This document shows positions 17,861-26,689 of a stretch of 64,000 bases of DNA, piece by piece. The notes under the pieces were generated by a model, which saw nothing but the letters and a program-made list of their open reading frames with translations, was not told the DNA's origin and made no database searches. How positions within the stretch are numbered: the stretch's first letter is position 1; each line of letters begins with the position of its first letter. Origin of the DNA: DATBGO01 sp963785765 (GTDB lineage Bacteria > Actinomycetota > Actinomycetes > Streptosporangiales > Streptosporangiaceae); NCBI GenBank assembly GCA_963785765.1, contig CAWAWM010000002.1, forward strand, positions 620,001-684,000, in the 5' to 3' direction. The position numbers were made by a program, and so were the translations under genes.

Positions 17861-18202
17861 GTGAGCAGTGCGGTAGAAGCAGCGACGGAAGCCCTTGACG
17901 ACAACATCGGGTCTTTTGAGCCGGAGAACATGGACGACCTCGCCGGGTTTCTCGCCGGGCTACCCCGGCTGTTCGAGTCCCTCGCCGGATCGCTCACCCG
18001 CATCGCCGACCGGTTCGGCGATGAGCTGCCCGTGCACGCCGACGTCCAGGAGCACCTCAGGGAGCTGGCGTCCCAGGCAGCTGGCTTGCAGGACTACGCG
18101 GCGGAAGCCGACGGGATCTTCCGCGCCGCGCATGCCGACGACCTCGACAGGCTGGAGAACCCCCGGCCAGGCGAGGAATTCACCGATTACTCACGGCAAT
18201 GA
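17861..18202 (+). CDS. Small acidic helical protein of the transfer cassette
   Basis: 113 residues, Glu/Asp-rich and predicted all-helical, with no membrane segment. GTG 17861 has AGGAG 8 bp upstream; a GTG two codons earlier is possible. Its stop overlaps the ATG of the translocase gene (ATGA), so the two are coupled. Proteins of this type precede TraB-like genes in actinomycete mobile elements. It may be an accessory or regulatory subunit of the translocase; no catalytic motif is visible. Confidence 0.65.
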   Translation: MSSAVEAATEALDDNIGSFEPENMDDLAGFLAGLPRLFESLAGSLTRIADRFGDELPVHADVQEHLRELASQAAGLQDYAAEADGIFRAAHADDLDRLENPRPGEEFTDYSRQ

Positions 18203-20151
18203 CCGACACCACCTGGAGACGGCGCGTGACGGAAGCCCGGAGCAAGCCTGAGTCGCGCACCTGGCGGCAGGCCGTAGTGGTCGTGCCGCTGGTCATTGGC
18301 GGCCTGTACGCCGCCGTGGCCGTGGCCGGCGCCGCCCGGCTGCCCTGGGAGGACGTCGCGGCGGCCGCTGGCCTGGCGGCATTTGCGGCGGTGATCGCGG
18401 TGGCCTCGGTGACCGGGAACGGCGTCGCCGCAGGGTACGCGGCGGTGTGCGGCGCGGCGGCCACCGGGTGGGTCCTCTACGTGAAGCTGACCAGCCCGTG
18501 GACGCTGGCGGCGGCCTTCGCGCTGCTGTGCCCGGCGCTGTTCCTCGGCGCCGGGTACCCGGTGGTGCGCCGTCACCACGACCGTTCCATCGCCGAGGCA
18601 AAACGGCGCGCGGCGGAGGCCCGCCAGGCTGCCGAGGCGCGCAAGTGGCCGGACCTGCTCGCCAGGATCGGTGCGCCCGGCGTTACCCTCGCGGGCAGCG
18701 TCGAGACCCGCGCCGGGCACGTATACAGACTGCGCCTGCCGCCGACCGGGAAGGTGACGTTCTCGAGGCTGGAGCGGCTCACCGAGGCACTGGAAACCGC
18801 GGCGCGGCTCCGTGACGGGGCGGTCAGGTTCGAGCGCGGCGACCACGCTGGCGAGGCGCTCATGCACGTCGCCGAGAAGGACATCCTGGCCTTGACGGTG
18901 CCCTACCCCGGCGACCTGTCCGACCTCACGGTGAACCGGCCGTTCCGCATCGGTACCTACGAGGACGGATCGGTGTGCGAGGTCCTTTATCGCGAGGTGA
19001 AGATCCTCGTCATCGGCCTCACCGGCTCCGGGAAGTCGAATCTGATCAACGTCCTCATCGCGCAGCTGGGGCGCTGTGTGGACACGGTCATCTTCATGAT
19101 CGATCAGAAGGGCGGCCGGGCGGCGCTGCCGTGGATCCAGCCGTGGCTGGAGGGGAAGACCGCCCGCCCGGTCATCGACTGGGTGGCCACGAACCGCGAC
19201 GAGTCCGAGCGGATGCTCGACGCGCTGCTGCGTGGCATCGACGCCCGCGCCCACTCAGGCGCCGGCGGGGAGAAGATCACCCCGACGGCCGCGATGCCCG
19301 CGATCGTGCTGGTCATTGACGAGATGGCGGTCATCTTCGGTGCCCATGGCGGCCCACGGACAGCCGAGCAGGGCTCCAGCAACACCCGGCTGGCCGGCAA
19401 GGGCACGCAAATCGTCCAGCTGGGCCGGTCCGAGGCCATCGACGCCATCCTCGCCACCCAACGGGGCACCGCCACGATGACCGGTGGCGGGGACCTGAAG
19501 TCGCAGTGCCGGCTGCGGATCGGCCTGGGGGTGGCCAGCGAGAACGACGCTCGCATGATCATCCCCGACGATGCGTCGGTGGCGCGGGTCCTGCCGAAGC
19601 TGAAGCACCCCGGATCGGGCATCGTCTCGGACGGAGACGCGAAGGTCGCCCCGGTGAAATTCGACCGGCTGGAGCCCGGCCCGGGCAACGCGGAGATCCA
19701 CCGTATCGCCGCCGAGCTTGGGGATCGCCGCCCGGAACCGGACTCGGTGCTGACGGCCGCGTTCGGCGAGGACTACGCGCTGCGGTGGACGATGGAGCGC
19801 GCCGGGCACATCCCTGGATTCGCCCACGCCGCAGTCCTGCACGGCGCCCGTGCGCCGGGCGGCGACGAGTATGAGCGCAGGTTCAGCGAGATCGTGGCCG
19901 GTGCGGAACTGGCCGGGCTCGGTCAGAACGTGGCCGGGCCAGCGGGCCACCCGGCGCGCAGGCGCATGCTCGAGCTGCTGGAACGCTCCGGGGTGATGGG
20001 CATCACGCCGAACGCCCTGGGCCTGCGGCTGGAAGCCGAAGGGCTGGACGTGACGCGGCAGGCCATTGCGGAGTGGCTCGCTGCAGAGCAGGACGCCGGC
20101 CGCGTCGTGAAGGCGACGTACGGACGGTGGAAGTCAGCGCGCCATGGCTAA
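18199..20151 (+). CDS. FtsK/SpoIIIE-type DNA translocase (TraB-like transfer protein)
   Basis: 650-residue motor protein that probably pumps double-stranded DNA between mycelial cells. Four or so N-terminal membrane helices (about 22-115) are followed by an Arg/Ala coiled-coil (RRAAEARQAAEARK). The ATPase has Walker A GLTGSGKSN near 274 and Walker B IVLVIDEMAV near 372. The C-terminal 70 residues form a winged-helix region (GITPNALGLRLEAEGLDVTRQ), in the place of the TraB/FtsK gamma domain that reads DNA repeats. The size and plan fit actinomycete conjugal transfer proteins rather than chromosomal FtsK, which is longer. It is coupled to the upstream gene by a 4-bp overlap. Confidence 0.85.
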   Translation: MTDTTWRRRVTEARSKPESRTWRQAVVVVPLVIGGLYAAVAVAGAARLPWEDVAAAAGLAAFAAVIAVASVTGNGVAAGYAAVCGAAATGWVLYVKLTSPWTLAAAFALLCPALFLGAGYPVVRRHHDRSIAEAKRRAAEARQAAEARKWPDLLARIGAPGVTLAGSVETRAGHVYRLRLPPTGKVTFSRLERLTEALETAARLRDGAVRFERGDHAGEALMHVAEKDILALTVPYPGDLSDLTVNRPFRIGTYEDGSVCEVLYREVKILVIGLTGSGKSNLINVLIAQLGRCVDTVIFMIDQKGGRAALPWIQPWLEGKTARPVIDWVATNRDESERMLDALLRGIDARAHSGAGGEKITPTAAMPAIVLVIDEMAVIFGAHGGPRTAEQGSSNTRLAGKGTQIVQLGRSEAIDAILATQRGTATMTGGGDLKSQCRLRIGLGVASENDARMIIPDDASVARVLPKLKHPGSGIVSDGDAKVAPVKFDRLEPGPGNAEIHRIAAELGDRRPEPDSVLTAAFGEDYALRWTMERAGHIPGFAHAAVLHGARAPGGDEYERRFSEIVAGAELAGLGQNVAGPAGHPARRRMLELLERSGVMGITPNALGLRLEAEGLDVTRQAIAEWLAAEQDAGRVVKATYGRWKSARHG

Positions 20152-20249
20152 GATACGGCGCGCGAGCGGGCTGGCGCAGAGCTGGTGGCGACAGTCTCAG
20201 GTCGGGCGATGATTCCGCCGACGCCGGCGGCAACAACAGGAGGCCCTTG

Positions 20250-20657
20250 ATGCCCTGTCGGTCCCCTAACCGTCGCGCACGCCATGGCGCGGGCCGCTAC
20301 CTCGGCGCGATCGTGTGCCTGGCCGGCGCGGCCCTGGCGGTGCACGCCGCCAGGAATGGCCAGGCGGCGCGGCGGGGTGCCGAGAACGTCCTGGGGGCCG
20401 CCACCATTGCCGCGGCAGTCCTGGCGGCCGTGGCCGGGCTCGCGGTCATCACCTGGGCCGCGGTGGCGCTCGGCCGGGCCCGGCGGTGGCAGCACCAGGC
20501 GCCCCGCCTCCCCGAGCCCGGCATACCGGCACCGGAGCCCGAGCCCGGAGTCGTGCCGCTGCCGGAGCGTCTCCCGGGACCGCCGCTATTCATTAACGGC
20601 TCCGTTAGCCGCGGCACGGTGGCCAAAGCGGCTGCTGATCAGGAAGCAGCACGATGA
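20250..20657 (+). CDS. Small two-helix membrane protein (spread-protein-like)
   Basis: 135 residues. Two hydrophobic helices (about 16-32 and 46-72) are followed by a Pro/Glu-rich cytoplasmic tail. AGGAGG lies 7 bp before ATG 20250; the frame is open upstream but Arg-rich and not credible. Its place after the TraB-like gene and its plan resemble Spd proteins, which help spread transferred DNA through a mycelium. There is no sequence motif to prove this. Confidence 0.6.
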   Translation: MPCRSPNRRARHGAGRYLGAIVCLAGAALAVHAARNGQAARRGAENVLGAATIAAAVLAAVAGLAVITWAAVALGRARRWQHQAPRLPEPGIPAPEPEPGVVPLPERLPGPPLFINGSVSRGTVAKAAADQEAAR

Positions 20658-20670
20658 GATGATCGTTACT

Positions 20671-20691
20671 GCGACCGGGTTCCCGGGTCGC
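20671..20691. terminator. Bidirectional hairpin terminator between convergent genes
   Basis: GCGACCGGG-TT-CCCGGGTCGC forms a GC-rich stem with a short loop, between the stop codons at 20657 (+) and 20697 (-). Its position suits both transcripts. Confidence 0.6.
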
Positions 20692-20696
20692 AAGCC

Positions 20697-21188
20697 TCAG
20701 TGCTGGCCGGTGGCCGGTTCCTGCGGGGCGACCGGGGGCGTCATGCCCGGGCCTGGCCGGGCCCTGATGTCGGTGTTGCCGATCTCTTGTGCGCAGGTGT
20801 CGCAGCGGATCTGCTGCCGGATCGGGCCTCCGCAGGTGGTGTGCTCGTAGCTGATCGGCGGCCCGTTCGGCGCGGCGTGCTGGTCGCCCCACGCGGTGAG
20901 GGCCACGATGACCGGCGCCAGGTCGCGGCCCTTGCCGGTGAGCAGGTACTCGTAGTGCTCCGGATGCTCGGAGTACCGCCGCCGCTCCATGAGGCCGGCC
21001 GCCACGAAGCCGTCGAGCCGGGCCGCGAGGATGTTGGGTGCCACGCCGAGGCGCCGCTGGAAGTCGGCGAAGCGGGTGTGCCCGGCGAACAGGGCGTTAC
21101 GGATGATCAGCAGGCTCCAGCGCTCACCGACCAGTTCCAGGGTGCGCGCCGCGGAGCAGTTCTGCGTGTCATAGGTCCGGCCGAGCAT
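20697..21188 (-). CDS. HxlR-family transcriptional regulator
   Basis: 163 residues. The first 105 form the HxlR winged helix (TLELVGERWSLLIIRNALF, then RRLGVAPNILAARLDG and the wing around HPEHYEYLLTGKG). The C-terminal extension carries CGGP and CDTC cysteine pairs, which could bind zinc or sense oxidants. It is transcribed alone. The target is probably the divergent small gene at 21472 or a locus outside this cluster. Confidence 0.85.
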   Translation of the reverse strand: MLGRTYDTQNCSAARTLELVGERWSLLIIRNALFAGHTRFADFQRRLGVAPNILAARLDGFVAAGLMERRRYSEHPEHYEYLLTGKGRDLAPVIVALTAWGDQHAAPNGPPISYEHTTCGGPIRQQIRCDTCAQEIGNTDIRARPGPGMTPPVAPQEPATGQH

Positions 21189-21471
21189 GATCTCAGCCTA
21201 CTCAACCTGCTTGCATCATAAAACTAGCCTGGTCCCGCGCCCATCGCGCCGAGCGGTGCGCGCGGCGGCCTGCAGGGCAGGCTGGCCCGCCCGCTGGCGG
21301 CGGGGCTGATGGTCGGGCCGGCGGGCGGAATCGTCTGGCACACAGGTCCTTGCGGCGGTCACCCGTACGCCTTCTGCAGGCGTCTAATACGCAGGGATGG
21401 CTTCCGCCACGGCGGTCCGAGCGCCCGGCGGGAGTCTTGATCCGCAACCTGGATCAGGGGGGAGAATACTC

Positions 21472-21714
21472 ATGGCAGACGCTACGGCCACCTGGCGCCT
21501 CCGGCGCGGCCGCCATGCCCGGACCGCGGGTGCCCGGGCGGCAGCCGCGCTGCCGGTCCCGGCTATTGCCACCGGCCAGTCCGGCGAGCCCGATAATGCG
21601 GCGGACCCCGTCGCTGGCCCCGCGCACTGGCTGAACGCTGCCGCCGCGCCGAAGGTGGCCGGCAGCCCGCCGTGGGGACCGGCGCCGCGACCGCCAGGGC
21701 TGGTGAGCCTGTGA
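21472..21714 (+). CDS. Small protein with PPW C-terminal tail
   Basis: 80 residues, not a known family. The N-terminal half is Arg/Ala-rich (TWRLRRGRHARTAG). The end reads AAPKVAGSPPWGPAPRPPG plus LVSL, almost the same as the C-terminus of the membrane protein at 6246-6935. GGGGGGAG lies 6 bp before ATG 21472. An in-frame upstream ATG at 21397 lacks a ribosome site. There is no membrane segment or signal peptide. The conserved tail on an otherwise unrelated body suggests the tail is the functional part. Confidence 0.55.
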   Translation: MADATATWRLRRGRHARTAGARAAAALPVPAIATGQSGEPDNAADPVAGPAHWLNAAAAPKVAGSPPWGPAPRPPGLVSL

Positions 21715-21852
21715 CGGCCACGGCACCTGAGTCTCGCCAATGGTGGCCAGTCAGCCTAACCATTTCGTAACGGCTGCCTGCTCCCGTAGTGCGCCGCGCA
21801 GGCGGACCAGGGCCGAGTTCTTCGACCGGACCGCCGGCCACGCGGGCGAGCA

Positions 21853-22578
21853 TCACCGCCGGTCATACTCGTCGTGCAGGTGCCACCAATAGCCGTCCTC
21901 GTTGCGGCCCAGCGGAGCTCTGTCCAGCCACTGATACGCGCCCCACAACGCGTCGAAGCCCCGGGCGTAGGCAGAGTAGGCGTGGAACACCGCGCCGCCG
22001 TCGACGACGAACCCGCTCATGCCGGGCTGCTCGCCGATCCAATCCTTCCAGTTGACGTCTCTCGCCTCGAGCTCGTCCTGGTTCCTGTAGTTGTATTCGA
22101 CCGGCGCCACATCCGGATCGATCGAGACATGGAAGTCGTAGTTGAAGTCGCTCCCCAGCGACGATGCCCACGGGAACGTCCACCCCATGCGCTCGCGATA
22201 CGCGAGCAGCCGATCGAGTGGTGCCCGAGAGATCGCGACCAGCGACACGTCGTGGTTCTCCAGATGGACCCGGATGCCTTCGAAGCCGTCGGCGATCGCC
22301 GAGCAGCTCGGGCACCCCTCGGTCCAGTCCGGCCCGAACATGAAGTGGTACACGAGGAGCTGCGACCGGCCAGCGAAGAGGCCGGCGAGCGTCGCCTCCC
22401 CTGCCTCGGTCGCGAACGTGTAGTGCTTGTCGACCAGGACCCACGGCAGCGCGACCCGCTGGCGAGCCAGCTCGTCGCTGCGTCTGGTGAGCTCCTTCTC
22501 CTGCTCGAGCAGCGCGAGCCGCGCTGCGAGCCATTCCTCCCGGGAGGCGATCCGGTGCCCGCTCGTGGTTCGTCCCAT
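21853..22578 (-). CDS. DUF899 family (thioredoxin-like) protein
   Basis: 241 residues of the DUF899 family, annotated as thioredoxin-like. Visible marks are the N-terminal REEWLAARLALLEQEKELTR helix, LPWVLVDKHYTF, the MFGPDWTEGCPSCS segment with a CPSC redox-type motif, and the WASSLGSDFNYDFHV block. The C-terminal Trp-rich end (GYWWHLHDEYDRR) is typical. The biochemical role of the family is not established. It is a single gene, divergent from the UDP-sugar gene at 22792. ATG 22578 is preceded by a GGGAGGT ribosome site. Confidence 0.85.
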   Translation of the reverse strand: MGRTTSGHRIASREEWLAARLALLEQEKELTRRSDELARQRVALPWVLVDKHYTFATEAGEATLAGLFAGRSQLLVYHFMFGPDWTEGCPSCSAIADGFEGIRVHLENHDVSLVAISRAPLDRLLAYRERMGWTFPWASSLGSDFNYDFHVSIDPDVAPVEYNYRNQDELEARDVNWKDWIGEQPGMSGFVVDGGAVFHAYSAYARGFDALWGAYQWLDRAPLGRNEDGYWWHLHDEYDRR

Positions 22579-22659
22579 TGGTGACCTCCCTCGCCACGAC
22601 TACGAGAACCAGCCCATGATAGGTGTCTGCTCAACCGGGGGGCATAGCGGGGACATCCG

Positions 22660-22669
22660 GACTATAGTC
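22660..22669. promoter_or_regulatory. GACTATAGTC palindrome in a divergent intergenic region
   Basis: A perfect 10-bp palindrome in an A/T-rich stretch (22655-22690) between the DUF899 gene and the UDP-sugar gene. It could be an operator or overlap a -10 element for either. Evidence is limited to position and symmetry. Confidence 0.3.
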
Positions 22670-22791
22670 TATTAGAGATCCATCTAGCGCATTGCCCAGG
22701 TCGGGCTAATTGACGCAACGGGTCGTTCCAGTTGCTCAGCCGCCCGGACGTTTGCGGGAAAGAATTTTACGGGGGAAGAACACGGGGTCTG

Positions 22792-23736
22792 ATGGCTAAG
22801 AGGGTCGTCATCACGGGCGGAGCCGGGTTCCTTGGCTCGCACCTGTCGGAAAGGCTGCTGGCCGGCGGCTGTTCGGTGATCTGCCTGGACAACTTCTGCA
22901 CCGGCACTCCCGACAACGTCGCGCATCTGATCGAGAATCCGGCGTTCCGGCTGATCCGGTACGACGTCAGCGAGTACCTGCACGTGGGCGAGCCGGTGGA
23001 CGCGGTGCTGCACTTCGCCTCCCCGGCGAGCCCGGTCGACTACCTCGAATTGCCCATCGCCACGCTCAAGGTCGGTTCCATCGGGACCATGCATGCTCTG
23101 GGGCTGGCCCGACGGAAGGGCGCGCGCTTCCTCCTTGCGTCCACCTCCGAGGTGTATGGCGATCCGCTGGTCCACCCGCAGGGTGAGGATTACTGGGGCA
23201 ATGTCAACCCGATCGGTCCCCGGGGCGTTTACGACGAGGCAAAGCGTTTCTCCGAGGCGCTGACCGTGGCTTACCGCAAGAACCACGGGACGGATACGAA
23301 GATTGTTCGGATTTTTAATACCTACGGGCCGCGGATGCGCCCGAATGACGGTCGTGCCATCCCGACGTTCATCCGGCAGGCGCTGCGGGGCGATCCGATC
23401 ACGGTTTCCGGCGACGGCAGCCAGACCCGGTCGGTGTGCTACGTGGACGACTTGGTCGAGGGCATCCTGCGGATGCTGCGCTCGTCGCATCCGGGCCCGG
23501 TGAACCTCGGCAACCCCAACGAGCTGTCGGTCCTGGAGCTGGCGATGACGATCCGCCGGATGACGGGATCGGCGTCGCCGATCACGCTAATCCCGCGCCC
23601 CCAAGACGATCCCATGGTGCGGCAGCCGCGGATCGATCTGGCCAGGGAGATCCTCGGGTGGAAGCCCGAGATCGACTTGCCGGACGGCCTGGCGCGCACC
23701 ATCGGATGGTTCCGCTCGCGCCCGGAGATGATCTGA
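22792..23736 (+). CDS. UDP-glucuronate decarboxylase-like NAD-dependent sugar epimerase/dehydratase
   Basis: 314-residue extended short-chain dehydrogenase. The NAD-binding GGAGFLG is at residues 9-15. The stretch TSEVYGDPLVHPQ, then EDYWGNVNPIGPRG and VYDEAKR with the catalytic Tyr-x-x-x-Lys, is the signature of UDP-xylose synthases; the TGGDGSQTRS-type loop (here SGDGSQTRS) also fits. It would convert UDP-glucuronate to UDP-xylose, though dTDP-glucose dehydratase activity cannot be excluded. ATG 22792 is preceded by GGGGGAAG. The GT2 gene follows 44 bp later in the same direction, so the two probably act in one glycan pathway. Confidence 0.8.
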   Translation: MAKRVVITGGAGFLGSHLSERLLAGGCSVICLDNFCTGTPDNVAHLIENPAFRLIRYDVSEYLHVGEPVDAVLHFASPASPVDYLELPIATLKVGSIGTMHALGLARRKGARFLLASTSEVYGDPLVHPQGEDYWGNVNPIGPRGVYDEAKRFSEALTVAYRKNHGTDTKIVRIFNTYGPRMRPNDGRAIPTFIRQALRGDPITVSGDGSQTRSVCYVDDLVEGILRMLRSSHPGPVNLGNPNELSVLELAMTIRRMTGSASPITLIPRPQDDPMVRQPRIDLAREILGWKPEIDLPDGLARTIGWFRSRPEMI

Positions 23737-23780
23737 CCACGTACCCTTGCCACCCGGGGTAGCCGACGAGGAAGGCCACG

Positions 23781-24479
23781 ATGGCGCCTGCCGTGAAGCT
23801 CTCGATTCTGATGCCCGTCTATAACGAGGCTGATACCGTCCAGAGCGCGATCAAACGAGTGCTCGACGTGAACTTTCCCTGCCTGATCGAGCTGGTGGTC
23901 GTCGATGACGCGAGCAGCGACGGAACCGCCGCGATCCTCGACGGTATGCATGACGAACGGCTGATCAAGCTTAGGCACCCGGTGAACCGGGGCAAGGGAG
24001 CGGCCGTGCGCACTGCGGCGGCCGCGGCGACTGGCGAATATGTGATGCCGTTCGACGCCGACCTCGAATACCAGCCGGAAGAAATCCCGCACGTCCTCGA
24101 TCCGGTGCTGCGCGGCGAGGCGGAAGTGGTGTACGGAAACCGGACGTTCGGCAGTCACTCCGCGTACTCATTCTGGTACGTCATGGGCAACAAGGCCGTG
24201 ACGACCGCCGCGAACATCCTGTTCAACTCCTACATAGGCGATCTGGAAACCTGCTTCAAGCTCATGCCCCTGGAGTGCTATCGCAGCCTGAATGTCACGT
24301 CACATGGCTTCGGCATGGAGGCCGAGATCACGGCCAAGCTGCTGGCGCGCCGGATCCGCCCGTTCGAGGTGCCGATCACCTACCGGGCGCGCAGCCGGGC
24401 AGCGGGCAAGAAAATCACCTGGCGAGACGGCGTGCAGGCGGTGTGGATCCTGATCCGGGTTCGGCTGGCACGGCGTTGA
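23781..24479 (+). CDS. Family 2 glycosyltransferase (polyprenyl-phosphate sugar synthase-like)
   Basis: 232-residue GT-A enzyme without membrane helices. It begins SILMPVYNEADTV and carries VVVDDASSDGT and the donor-binding FDADLEYQPEE. It then has GNRTFGSHSAYSF and ETCFKLMPLECY, resembling dolichyl/polyprenyl-phosphate mannose or glucose synthases. It probably loads a sugar on a polyprenyl phosphate at the cytoplasmic face. Partners would be the UDP-sugar gene upstream and the convergent GT-C-like membrane protein. GAGGAAGG lies 8 bp before the ATG. Confidence 0.8.
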   Translation: MAPAVKLSILMPVYNEADTVQSAIKRVLDVNFPCLIELVVVDDASSDGTAAILDGMHDERLIKLRHPVNRGKGAAVRTAAAAATGEYVMPFDADLEYQPEEIPHVLDPVLRGEAEVVYGNRTFGSHSAYSFWYVMGNKAVTTAANILFNSYIGDLETCFKLMPLECYRSLNVTSHGFGMEAEITAKLLARRIRPFEVPITYRARSRAAGKKITWRDGVQAVWILIRVRLARR

Positions 24480-24489
24480 ACTGCCGCCG

Positions 24490-26376
24490 CTAGGGCCCGA
24501 GGGGCGGCATCCGGTAGACGAGGGCGCCGTCGGCCCGGTAGTCGAACCGGAGGCCGACCGCCTTGAGGTAGTCAAGGACCACCGGAGTGGGGGTCCAGAC
24601 GATCGCCCAGCCGATGTCGATGCGGCGCGCGTCCAGCCGGGCCAGCTGAAGCCGCGCCGGATCTCCGTTGCGGCCCGCGAGCAGGTCGGCGTGGAGCGTG
24701 CCTGGTTCTTGCTGGGCATCGAGCAGGTCAGCGTAGAACGGGTGCCGGCCGACGGCGACCAGCACGGACTCCGAGAGCCTGGATATGTAGGCGATGGAAC
24801 GCGGGTGGCCATCGGCGGTGGCCTGTACCTCGGCCTCGGAGTTGAAGCCTGCTCCCTCGTCGGGCAGTGGCACGGCGCTGCGCACGCTGAAGGGGATATC
24901 CACCACGATTGACCCGGAATGGTCGGCCGCGATCGGGCGGTCAAGGGCGGGCAAGGCAGTGGGCATGGTGACCGGGGGGATGGGCCTGGCCCCGACGCTC
25001 CCGGCTTCCAGGATGGCGAGCGCGAACACGACGACCAGGACTGGTGTGGCGTGATAACGCAGCCAGTTCACGGCCGCGCCGGCTAGCAGCGCGGCCGCCA
25101 CCAGCCCGAGCTCGGTGAACCGGTCGGCTTCGCGGAACGAGGACAGCAGCGGTGTCCGCACTATCCAGGTGTATGGCATGACCATCGACACCTGGATGCC
25201 ATGCCATACCTGGGCGAGTGGCACGTACCGCTGGCTGTTGACGACTATCCCGGTTCCCAGCGCCGTGATGGTAGCGCCGAGCCAGAACAGCGCGAGCAGC
25301 CTGGCGCTGCGCCGCCGCCAGCAGACGGCCAGGCCCATTAGAGCCAGGGCGATCAGCACCCAGCCGTAAGCCGTGAACGTAAGGCTGGGGCTGGCGTTGT
25401 TGTAGATCGTGGCCAGGTGCTTCAGCCCGAAGAAGGCCACCCGCGGCGAGGGTGAGAATATCTGCCGCAATGAGGCACCAGAATTCCGGTAATCCGACGC
25501 CAGGGCGGCCTGCGACACCGAAGCGTCGCCGGCCAGCCCCTGCTGGACCATGGCGATGAGCTGCGGGCTGGCGACCACGCCGGTCACCGCCACGGCGAGG
25601 GCGGCCGAACGCAGCTTGACCCAGGCCGGGTCCCCGCCGTGGGCCGGGCGGCGGGCCAGCCAGGGCAGCAGGGCGGCCACGGCCAGGATGCCGGCCATGA
25701 TCGCCGATTCCTGGTCGGTCAGCAGTGCCGCGCCCAGCACCACTCCCAGGATCGCCGCCTGCCGCCAGCCTGGGCGCCGTCCGAGCCGCACCGCGGCTTC
25801 CAGCGCCAGCGGGAGGAAGATCGCGCCCAGCGCCAGCTGGATCTCAAACCAGGCGTTCCACGTCATCATGGTGGACAGGCCGAAAAACGCGCCCGCCGCG
25901 ATCGCGCCGGTCTGGGAAGGCAGCCACAGCCGGGCCGCCCGGTACATCGCGTAGCAGATCAGGCCGGGCGCTGCGGCCGACAGCAGGTTGTAGCTGAAAC
26001 TCGGGCCGAACCCGATCGTGACCGGCGTCATCAGCACGCCGGGCAGCGGCATCAGGGTGTGAAATCCCAGCGGGACCCCGGCCGGCGCGCCCAGGTAGTG
26101 GGTGAACCAGGGGTTGCTGAGGTGCACCACCGAGCGCGCCATCCACCAGAAGTCCCACACGAACAACCCGGTGTCCCGGGCGTCTCCCGGCACCACGTGG
26201 CTGGTCAGGTACGCGGCCCGGGCCCAGTTCACCGCGATCCCTGCGGCCAGGTAGCCGATCAGGACAGCGACATGCACGATCACCGGGCGGGCTAGCTGTC
26301 CCGGCCGCTGCGACCGCGCCGGCGCCCCCGCCGGAGAATCTTCCTGGCGACTGCACGCCTGATCCCTGGCCGTCAT
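24490..26376 (-). CDS. Polytopic GT-C-like membrane protein
   Basis: 628 residues with ten to twelve membrane helices and a soluble C-terminal domain of about 150 residues. The first extracytoplasmic loop has RDTGLFVWDFWW, the Asp-containing position of GT-C enzymes that use polyprenyl-phosphate sugars. LLTDQESA and SSFREADRFTELG are other polar loops seen in this family. It may transfer the sugar loaded by the neighbouring GT2 onto a cell-wall glycan or protein. It converges with that GT2 gene, 10 bp between stops. A precise family is not assigned. Confidence 0.7.
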   Translation of the reverse strand: MTARDQACSRQEDSPAGAPARSQRPGQLARPVIVHVAVLIGYLAAGIAVNWARAAYLTSHVVPGDARDTGLFVWDFWWMARSVVHLSNPWFTHYLGAPAGVPLGFHTLMPLPGVLMTPVTIGFGPSFSYNLLSAAAPGLICYAMYRAARLWLPSQTGAIAAGAFFGLSTMMTWNAWFEIQLALGAIFLPLALEAAVRLGRRPGWRQAAILGVVLGAALLTDQESAIMAGILAVAALLPWLARRPAHGGDPAWVKLRSAALAVAVTGVVASPQLIAMVQQGLAGDASVSQAALASDYRNSGASLRQIFSPSPRVAFFGLKHLATIYNNASPSLTFTAYGWVLIALALMGLAVCWRRRSARLLALFWLGATITALGTGIVVNSQRYVPLAQVWHGIQVSMVMPYTWIVRTPLLSSFREADRFTELGLVAAALLAGAAVNWLRYHATPVLVVVFALAILEAGSVGARPIPPVTMPTALPALDRPIAADHSGSIVVDIPFSVRSAVPLPDEGAGFNSEAEVQATADGHPRSIAYISRLSESVLVAVGRHPFYADLLDAQQEPGTLHADLLAGRNGDPARLQLARLDARRIDIGWAIVWTPTPVVLDYLKAVGLRFDYRADGALVYRMPPLGP

Positions 26377-26689
26377 CAGGCCTGCTGCGTTCTGCGCCGA
26401 ACGGGGCGGACACGCGGGTCATGTTCTCCGGCCCGGGCAGCTGCCCAAGAAAGTCGCATAGTGAACAGAATGGCGGCCCAGTTCGACTGTTGCCCTGGGG
26501 TTGAAAAATTCGACTTTCGCGGTCGGCCGTTACCTCGCCCCAGGACGGCAGAATGCCGCGCCGCCAGCGGCGGGCCTGCACCACCCCGGACGGGGCGATC
26601 CGGCGAGTCAGCCTGCACGACGGGGACGCCCGGCCGATCGCCAGCGGCCGCCGCCGCGGCCAGGCGGCCAGAGCCCAGGCTCCGAGGAG
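26377..26689. other. Gap before the livM remnant
   Basis: About 310 bp between the GT-C start and the first livM-like codons. It would hold the GT-C promoter. No credible gene is seen on either strand; the open frames here are shadows without start signals. Confidence 0.4.

Larger units (their letters stand above)
17861..20657 (+). mobile_element. Orphan conjugative-transfer cassette
   Basis: Three co-directional genes: a small acidic partner, a TraB/FtsK-like translocase and a small membrane protein. They match the transfer block of actinomycete integrative and conjugative elements. No replication initiator, integrase, excisionase or attachment site is seen within several kb, and a terminator hairpin closes the block at 20671. 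Confidence 0.55.
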
